From positions 25,827-37,111 of the forward strand of contig DHKM01000014.1 of the NCBI GenBank assembly GCA_002404835.1: a stretch of DNA of 11,285 bases, written 5' to 3'. Position numbers and translations under genes: made by a program. The DNA comes from Caryophanales bacterium UBA4694 (lineage in GTDB: Bacteria; Bacillota_I; Bacilli_A; RFN20; CAG-288). The first letter of the stretch is position 1; every line of letters starts with the position of its first letter. Of this stretch, positions 6,733 to 11,285 are shown one piece after another. The notes under the pieces were generated by a model, which was not told where the DNA came from, made no database searches, and worked only from the letters and a program-made list of their open reading frames with translations.

Positions 6733-8242
6733 TACAAGCGGAAATAAATATATCATTGCCCTGGATCAAGGAACGACTTCTTCCAGGTGCATCATTTTCG
6801 ATGACAAAGGTAAAATCGTCCAAATCGTCCAAAAGGAATTCAAGCAGATTTTCCCACATTCGGGCTGGGTGGAACATGACCCGATGGAGATCTATGCGAC
6901 CCAGTATTCTGTCATGACGGAAGCGATTGCCCAAAGCGGCATCATTCCGGCAGACATCCTTGCCATAGGCATCACGAATCAGCGAGAGACGACCATTGTC
7001 TGGGATAAGGATACCGGAAAGCCGGTCTATAATGCCATAGTCTGGCAGTGCCGGAGGACGGCAAGCATCGTCGAAGAGATGAAAAAAGACAAGGAAATGA
7101 CCCAGTATATCCATAAGACGACAGGCCTTGTCCTTGACGCTTATTTCAGTGCAACCAAAATCAAATGGATTTTAGACCATGTCGAAGGGGCCAGAGAAAA
7201 AGCCGAGGAAGGCCGTCTTCTTTTCGGTACCGTCGATACTTGGCTCATGTGGAAACTGACAAATGGCAAAGTCTTTCTTACGGATTATACCAATGCTTCC
7301 AGAACCATGCTTTATGATATTCATAATCTTAGGTGGGATAAGAAGATCTGCGACTATCTTTCCATCCCGATGTCGATGCTTCCCGAAGTCAGGAACAGTT
7401 CCTCGATTTTTGGCTGTGTCAATCTTTTCGATACAGAAGTTCCCATTGCCGGTGTGAGCGGTGACCAGCAGTCTGCGCTTTTCGGACAGACCTGCTTCAA
7501 AAAGGGGGATGTCAAGACTACTTATGGTACGGGTTGTTTTCTTCTTATGAATATCGGAAGTAAACCGGTTCTTTCCAAAAACGGATTGGTTACGACTCTG
7601 ATTGCTTCTACCGGTTCTGACGGAAGGCCGGAATATGCTTTGGAAGGGTCGGTGTTTGTCGGGGGCGCCATCATTCAATGGGTTCGGGATAAGATGCGGT
7701 TCATCGTCGATGCTTCCGATTCCGAGTATTTCGCAAATAAGTGCAAGGATAATGGAGGCGTCTATCTTGTTCCCGCTTTTACCGGACTTGGGGCACCTTA
7801 CTGGGATATGTATGCCCGAGGCACTTTGTTCGGGATTACACGTGGAACAACCAGGGACCAGATTGTCCGAGCTTCCTTAGAGAGCATCGCCTATCAGGTT
7901 TATGATGTCATCGAGGCAATGAAAGGGGATACCGGACTGACGATACGTTCCATCAAGGTCGACGGAGGAGCAAGCAAGAACAATTTCCTGATGCAGTTCC
8001 AAAGCGACATCTCCGATCTGAAGACCATCCGTATCCAGACCAACGAGACAACGGCTTTGGGTGTTTATTATCTTGCCGGTCTTGCCATCGGTCTATTCAA
8101 AAACAAGGAAGAAATCAAATCCTTTGAGGTAAAAGACAAGACGTTCCGTCCTCAGATGGAGGATGAAGTAAGGAAAAAATACCTCCGGAAATGGCATAAA
8201 GCCGTTTCGATGTGCAGGGGTTGGGAAGACGAAAATCCTTGA
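6725..8242 (+). CDS. glpK: Glycerol kinase
   Basis: A 505-residue FGGY-family kinase that phosphorylates glycerol with ATP to sn-glycerol-3-phosphate in the cytosol. Motifs are ALDQGTTSSRC (12-22, phosphate 1 loop), GWVEHDP (47-53), NQRETT (85-90), YGTGCF (267-272) and VDGGASKNN (412-420). The residues that bind glycerol in E. coli GlpK are all conserved (R87, E88, Y140, catalytic D247, Q248, F272). The start is ATG 6725, giving MNDTSGNKYIIALDQ; the in-frame extension back to 6629 is rejected because it would lie inside the DUF1667 gene. The start overlaps that gene by 8 nt, with AAGGTGG about 8 nt upstream. Where enterococcal GlpK has its HPr-phosphorylated histidine (a Tyr-His-Phe-Tyr-Gly segment before the EVPIAG-like motif), this protein has VNLFD with N233 at the His position, so PTS phospho-activation is probably absent. 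The operon partners consume its product. Confidence 0.97.
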   Translation: MNDTSGNKYIIALDQGTTSSRCIIFDDKGKIVQIVQKEFKQIFPHSGWVEHDPMEIYATQYSVMTEAIAQSGIIPADILAIGITNQRETTIVWDKDTGKPVYNAIVWQCRRTASIVEEMKKDKEMTQYIHKTTGLVLDAYFSATKIKWILDHVEGAREKAEEGRLLFGTVDTWLMWKLTNGKVFLTDYTNASRTMLYDIHNLRWDKKICDYLSIPMSMLPEVRNSSSIFGCVNLFDTEVPIAGVSGDQQSALFGQTCFKKGDVKTTYGTGCFLLMNIGSKPVLSKNGLVTTLIASTGSDGRPEYALEGSVFVGGAIIQWVRDKMRFIVDASDSEYFANKCKDNGGVYLVPAFTGLGAPYWDMYARGTLFGITRGTTRDQIVRASLESIAYQVYDVIEAMKGDTGLTIRSIKVDGGASKNNFLMQFQSDISDLKTIRIQTNETTALGVYYLAGLAIGLFKNKEEIKSFEVKDKTFRPQMEDEVRKKYLRKWHKAVSMCRGWEDENP

Positions 8243-8272
8243 TTCCATTATTTGTTGCTTTTTTTGTTTTGC

Positions 8273-8286
8273 AGAAAGCGTTTTCA
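8273..8286. promoter_or_regulatory. cre-like sequence 3, between glpK and the lipoprotein gene
   Basis: AGAAAGCGTTTTCA matches the cre consensus TGWAARCGYTWNCW at 13 of 14 positions with an intact central CG, the best match in the window. It could control the lipoprotein gene or a transcript entering from glpK, but it overlaps the arm of a terminator hairpin and so may be coincidental. Confidence 0.35.
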
Positions 8287-8323
8287 TGAACGATTTTTTT
8301 ATGAAAAAAGCTTTCTATTTTTT
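8274..8323 (+). terminator. Imperfect Rho-independent terminator after glpK (first of two)
   Basis: The 5' arm GAAAGC-G-TTTTCAT (8274-8287) pairs with ATGAAAA-AA-GCTTTC (8301-8315), leaving G opposed to AA as an internal loop and a 13-nt loop that includes seven Ts. The tail is TATTTTTT (8316-8323). It starts 31 nt after the glpK stop. The 5' arm is also a 13/14 match to the cre consensus. Confidence 0.6.
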
Positions 8324-8330
8324 AAAATTT

Positions 8331-8353
8331 GCCCATAGTTATGGGCTTTTTTT
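8331..8353 (+). terminator. Rho-independent terminator after glpK (second of two)
   Basis: Compact perfect stem GCCCAT (8331-8336) / ATGGGC (8341-8346) with AGTT loop, followed at once by seven Ts (8347-8353). This cleanly separates the glycerol operon from the lipoprotein gene. Confidence 0.88.
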
Positions 8354-8450
8354 GAAAAATAAAAATTTTAAGAAAAAATATTCCAACTTTATTTAAGAAA
8401 AGGTGAAGTTTATAGTTTCATCATACTTCTTTTGAAAGGAGACGATTCAG

Positions 8451-10481
8451 ATGAAAAAGAAATACTTACTTACGTTAGCCGCTTTGACTACACTGCTTGC
8501 AGGATGCGGCGAAAACTCCGCTTCCACTAAACCCAGTAGTCCCAGCGATGCTCCGATTTCGAACAAAAATTCAACTCCGTCTGTAGATAGTACAAAGCCT
8601 TCTACCCCGTCTACTAAACCTTCTACTCCTTCTACTCCATCCACTCCTGTTGAAGAGCTTCCTACCGAACTTGTCAATGCGGATTTGGATAATGCCTTTA
8701 CGGATGATATTACTTTCGGTGTCAATGCTGCAATCGATATGTCCGTCGTTGCTTCAACCGGCAACATTCCTTACATTACGATGACCAAGGATTCCGATAT
8801 CAAACTCGGAGATGGTCTTTACCTTGAGGATGTCGATCTAACGGTCAAGCAGTTGAATGATTCCTATCAGTATGAGACTTCCACTACTTCCGGAAAAGTC
8901 GGTTATTGGAAAGGTGTCAATGATTTCATCACCTACAATTCGGCTCCGGATATCCACAACAAGACCGAAGAAACGGTTATCAAGCAGAACTTCGGCCTTC
9001 TTGAGAATCCTCTCGAAGGGAATCTTGATGAGACTTATTTTGAATATGATGCGGCCAATTCCACAAAGGAGTATTCTGCTTTCAAGGTCAGCGATGAATA
9101 CATCGATGATTCCGAAGTCCGTGCCCATCTTGACGACATTACCGCGTTCTATTGCAATGTTGGTTTGGAAAGCCTTGGTGATGTCGTGACTCAGCTCGGT
9201 GGAAGTTCCAGCGATATTTCTTTGGATAAGTTCGAAGCAAAGGTCGGTCTGGAAGGTTTGATCGGTTTTGATTTTGCCTATTCTTATCAGGCAACCTCTA
9301 CTTCGGCCTCCGGTTCCATGACAATGGTTCTTTCCTATACTGGTTCTATTGAAATCAAGGATGAGGATAAGACCGGATTACAGCTTTCCGATATCAAATA
9401 CACTCCATTTGTCAAGACAGCCAATGCGGATACCCAGTATGCTGCCTTTGATAAGGCAAAGGCTGCTATTGCCAAGGGTGATTACCTCTATGAGGCCACT
9501 GTTTTGGAAAAGACAAGCAAAATGAGTGGATATAAGGGTGCAGTCCTGAAGGATGAATATGCTTCTTTTGCTTTTGATTATGATTTGGGTACTCCTAAGA
9601 TGGATGATGTCGTCTATTCCGGTGTCCATAAGGTAAGCGATGGTGTCTACAATTATTATTCTTCTTCGACAGCTGCCGTTGCTGGAGGAAGTGCCAAGGT
9701 AAGCGGTACGGTCGTTCCTACCTTCGATTTTGATTCTGCCATCTTCGAATATGATGCCAAGAAATCCACTGCCGATGAATATGTCTTCAACCTCAGAAGC
9801 GAGATGGATGATCTTGAAGTCGCTTCCCTTCTTGCTGTCTATAGCTTCAACAATGCCGATAATCTTTCGGTTACGATTACTAAGGATGGCGTTTTCAAAG
9901 GATTTTCCTTTACTTATACGGGACCTAGTTCCTATAGTTCTTCCATCAAGACCACTTATACTGTGAAGTTCGAATTCTCCGCCATCGGTACCACAACAGC
10001 TATTCCTTCCGAATATGGAACTTTCGAAGGATTCGTTCCGTATGTTACTCCGACTGCCTACAAACAGCTTGGCAAAGTCATCGACTATGATGCTTATCAG
10101 CAGTCCGGCAGTATTACCATTCTGGATGATGATCTTGAAGCTGTTCTGAAGACTGTCGTCGGCGAAACGATTTATGCTTCTCTTCCGAATGTCCTGAAAT
10201 ATGGTGAAATCGGTGATGCCTATTATGCTTCCTTGTATTCCAAGTCCTCTAAGTTTATCGAGATGCAGTTTGAGTATGATTCTGCTGATTCCCTCAATGC
10301 TGCTTTGAAGACCGTTGTCACTGGACTTACCAAGGATGGTGTTACTCTTACTCAGGATTCCACATATGGATATTATGTTTGGACAAGTGGTGATGTTTCC
10401 ATGATCATCGGCGCTTCTACCAGTAATGGTTACTATACTTTGGTTGTTGAAGTCGAAGTTGCTTCTGCTACCGCCGCTTAG
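8451..10481 (+). CDS. Large secreted lipoprotein with Ser/Thr/Pro linker and repeated beta-rich domains, function unknown
   Basis: A 676-residue lipoprotein. MKKK, a hydrophobic core and the lipobox LAGC give a lipidated Cys at position 19, so it should be anchored to the outer face of the membrane. Residues 24-67 form a low-complexity linker (KPSTPSTKPSTPSTP type). The remainder is acidic, Ser/Thr/Tyr-rich and predicted to be mostly beta. Two segments look homologous: about 195-321 (from FEYDAANSTKEY to TPFVKTA) and about 430-533 (from FEYDAKKSTADEY to GFVPYV). Both run from an FEYD motif through Tyr/Phe/Ser-rich strands to an FVP/FVK end. A third FEYD (607-610) opens a distinct C-terminal domain of about 70 residues ending in YYTLVVEVEV. 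The ribosome site AAAGGAG (8435-8441) is 9 nt before ATG. TATAGT at 8411-8416 is a weak -10 candidate. I do not recognise a named family; substrate binding or surface adhesion would be guesses. Confidence 0.9.
   Translation: MKKKYLLTLAALTTLLAGCGENSASTKPSSPSDAPISNKNSTPSVDSTKPSTPSTKPSTPSTPSTPVEELPTELVNADLDNAFTDDITFGVNAAIDMSVVASTGNIPYITMTKDSDIKLGDGLYLEDVDLTVKQLNDSYQYETSTTSGKVGYWKGVNDFITYNSAPDIHNKTEETVIKQNFGLLENPLEGNLDETYFEYDAANSTKEYSAFKVSDEYIDDSEVRAHLDDITAFYCNVGLESLGDVVTQLGGSSSDISLDKFEAKVGLEGLIGFDFAYSYQATSTSASGSMTMVLSYTGSIEIKDEDKTGLQLSDIKYTPFVKTANADTQYAAFDKAKAAIAKGDYLYEATVLEKTSKMSGYKGAVLKDEYASFAFDYDLGTPKMDDVVYSGVHKVSDGVYNYYSSSTAAVAGGSAKVSGTVVPTFDFDSAIFEYDAKKSTADEYVFNLRSEMDDLEVASLLAVYSFNNADNLSVTITKDGVFKGFSFTYTGPSSYSSSIKTTYTVKFEFSAIGTTTAIPSEYGTFEGFVPYVTPTAYKQLGKVIDYDAYQQSGSITILDDDLEAVLKTVVGETIYASLPNVLKYGEIGDAYYASLYSKSSKFIEMQFEYDSADSLNAALKTVVTGLTKDGVTLTQDSTYGYYVWTSGDVSMIIGASTSNGYYTLVVEVEVASATAA
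8595..8648 (+). repeat. Short tandem repeat encoding the PST linker of the lipoprotein
   Basis: Imperfect tandem copies of a 9-nt unit resembling CCTTCTACT encode Pro-Ser-Thr triplets with interspersed Lys (residues 49-66). Third-position variation (CCT/CCC/CCA/CCG, TCT/TCC) shows the array is partly diverged. Such repeats can change length by slippage while staying in frame, which would alter the spacing of the domains from the membrane. Confidence 0.75.
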
Positions 10482-10494
10482 TTTGTTATCTACT

Positions 10495-10542
10495 GGCTGT
10501 TGGAATCGATTCCTCAAAAGAATCGGTTCAGACAGCCTTTTT
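10495..10542 (+). terminator. Strong Rho-independent terminator of the lipoprotein gene
   Basis: An 18-nt 5' arm (10495-10512, beginning GGCTGT) pairs with 10520-10537 (ending ACAGCC), with one G/A mismatch and two G-U pairs around a CTCAAAA loop, then TTTTT (10538-10542). It begins 13 nt after the stop codon. Confidence 0.93.
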
Positions 10543-10635
10543 GCTTTCCGTTTCTTCTTTCCTGCTGCAAGAAGGGATGATATTGTCGTCTTCAGCTTCT
10601 TTATCCGTTTATCCGGCTTTCATACTAATTTGTAT

Positions 10636-10665
10636 TTGCTTTGATTCTTGGTCACTCGGTATAAT
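10636..10665 (+). promoter_or_regulatory. Promoter candidate for an unannotated transcript
   Basis: TTGCTT (10636-10641), an 18-nt spacer and a perfect TATAAT (10660-10665). No ORF with a ribosome site follows, so any product would be an RNA starting near 10672. Confidence 0.4.
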
Positions 10666-10671
10666 GTGGAA

Positions 10672-11066
10672 AAGATATATCCATTTTTGTTTTATGATAG
10701 GATTGATACTATAAGAAGACGGAATACCTTTTCCATGTTCAAAAAGACGTCTTCGTGATGTATTGGCTGGTTGTCTTATATGAAGGAAAGCCTTCGATGC
10801 CTTTTAAAACAAGAACGAAAATATAGAATAGGGATCATACCTATGCCCGTTCCATTGGGGAAGTCGGATGATCGATGATTGGACTAATCCGGATGATTTT
10901 AGAACGGAGGTGAAAACGTAAAATTTCCGCTGCTTCTTCATTTTCATCAGAAAAGAATAGAAAAAGGACGCTGCTTATTGTAATAAAACATAGTGATACC
11001 TTGTGACAAAGGTGTTCTACCAAAAATGGCTCAGGGTTAGACTCCCTTGGCCATTTTCTGTTTCTT
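10672..11066 (+). ncRNA. Candidate structured noncoding RNA of about 390 nt, unrecognised
   Basis: Bounded by the TATAAT at 10660-10665 and the terminator-like hairpin at 11023-11057. Visible structure from the 5' end: an imperfect long helix (10666-10682 with 10721-10736) whose transcribed part is AAAAG/CTTTT, TAT/ATA and TCC/GGA; a GAAGG-AAAG-CCTTC hairpin near 10782-10795; and GAACG (10813-10817)/CGTTC (10848-10852) enclosing ATAGG (10828-10832)/CCTAT (10840-10844). Several short, protein-like but stop-interrupted frames cross the same interval, so a decayed gene is the main alternative. No known RNA family was recognised, and this remains a hypothesis. Confidence 0.25.
11023..11066 (+). 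terminator. Terminator-like hairpin with no gene directly upstream
   Basis: AAAATGGC (11023-11030) pairs perfectly with GCCATTTT (11050-11057), continued by an inner GGG/CCC around TTAGACT. The tail CTGTTTCTTTG is T-rich but interrupted. On the minus strand the tail is weaker still, so plus-strand reading is preferred. Confidence 0.5.
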
Positions 11067-11125
11067 TGCTTCCTTTTGCCTGAATCAGAGGTTGTTATTT
11101 AAACGGATTTTGCAACTGGACTTTT

Positions 11126-11154
11126 TTGTCGGAAAATCGGCTTCTATATATGAT
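11126..11154 (+). promoter_or_regulatory. Promoter candidate near the right edge
   Basis: TTGTCG (11126-11131), a 17-nt spacer and TATGAT (11149-11154): 4/6 and 5/6 matches to the sigma-A boxes at ideal spacing. It would start an RNA near 11161 that runs into the hairpin at 11258-11285 and beyond the window. Confidence 0.4.
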
Positions 11155-11257
11155 TATCAATATTTTGTTAGATTTTTTTACGTTTTTAGTAACGAATAGT
11201 CTGATTGATTCTTTTGTTTAAAGGTTTCACAGCTGATTAACTATACCTATTTTACAG

Positions 11258-11285
11258 AAGTCCAGGAAATTGAGTTCCTGGACTT
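11258..11285. terminator. Perfect 11-bp hairpin cut by the window end, terminator or 5' leader element
   Basis: AAGTCCAGGAA (11258-11268) and its exact complement TTCCTGGACTT (11275-11285) flank the loop ATTGAG. The window ends on TT, so a T-run may follow and make this a plus-strand terminator; what follows cannot be seen. On the minus strand the bases after the stem (CTGTAAAAT) are not a T-run. Confidence 0.55.

Larger units (their letters stand above)
10543..11285. other. 743-nt stretch without a convincing protein gene
   Basis: No open frame here has a good start, ribosome site and protein-like composition over a useful length. The first ~90 nt are featureless apart from a TTATCCG doublet near 10600. 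From about 10636 there are promoter-like boxes, several hairpins (a long imperfect helix, 10666-10736; a GAAGG/CCTTC stem-loop near 10785; a two-part hairpin, 10813-10852) and terminator-like structures. From 11060 the sequence becomes very AT-rich, with a second promoter-like pair (11126-11154) and a perfect hairpin at the window edge. RNase P, tmRNA, SRP RNA and T-box signatures were looked for by eye and not seen. Confidence 0.7.

Noticed and set aside
9378..10517. 379-codon open frame on the minus strand
   Set aside because: It is antisense to the lipoprotein gene and runs through its terminator; Ile/Arg/Ser-rich composition is typical of a shadow frame.
10841..11023. 60-codon minus-strand ORF in the right intergenic region
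   Set aside because: No ribosome site or recognisable motif; it overlaps the hairpins of the candidate RNA.
10543..11285. RNase P RNA, tmRNA, SRP RNA or T-box leader
   Set aside because: The conserved cores I know (for example GAGGAAAGTCC of RNase P and the GGTGG-CCGCG of T-boxes) are absent by eye.
1..11285. Mobile element, defence system or CRISPR array
   Set aside because: No transposase, integrase, spaced direct repeats, target-site duplications or defence-type genes were seen; the identified genes are metabolic or envelope functions.

Overview
The window looks like a chromosomal segment from a low-to-mid GC Gram-positive bacterium, most likely an uncultured gut-type member of the Bacilli (Erysipelotrichia/RF39-like). 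This rests on strong AAGGAGG-type ribosome sites, the standard code with TGA used as stop, the gene families present, and a large lipoprotein with a Ser/Thr/Pro linker. The placement is an inference from style and content; there is no rRNA or marker gene here. No tRNA, CRISPR array or insertion sequence was recognised.

Layout. (1) 1-1929, plus strand: the 3' part of a DUF3737 beta-helix protein, then a MalY/PatB-type PLP-dependent C-S lyase/aminotransferase. They are 3 nt apart and end at a perfect bidirectional terminator (1933-1963). (2) 1969-3494, minus strand: a two-gene unit made of a lysophospholipase-like alpha/beta hydrolase followed by a cytidylate-kinase-like protein. (3) 3495-3668: a divergent control region with a promoter candidate for each side and two palindromes resembling CcpA cre sites. 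(4) 3669-8242, plus strand: a tightly coupled four-gene glycerol / glycerol-3-phosphate operon. It holds a GlpA-like FAD/[2Fe-2S] dehydrogenase, a GlpB/NADH-oxidase-like FAD protein, a DUF1667 small Cys-rich protein and glycerol kinase GlpK, and is followed by two tandem terminators. (5) 8451-10481: a 676-residue lipoprotein of unknown function with internally repeated domains and its own strong terminator. (6) 10543-11285: about 740 nt with no convincing gene. It contains promoter-like boxes, several hairpins and two terminator-like structures, so it may encode one or two unrecognised RNAs or the remains of a decayed gene.

How the genes work together. GlpK phosphorylates glycerol, and the GlpA-like enzyme oxidises glycerol-3-phosphate to dihydroxyacetone phosphate. 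The second flavoprotein and DUF1667 protein probably carry the electrons onward. Overlapping stop/start codons (ATGA, ATGA, then an 8-nt overlap) suggest fixed stoichiometry. No glpF/glpT transporter gene lies in the window. GlpK lacks the histidine that HPr phosphorylates in enterococcal GlpK, so carbon control here may rely on the cre-like sites instead.
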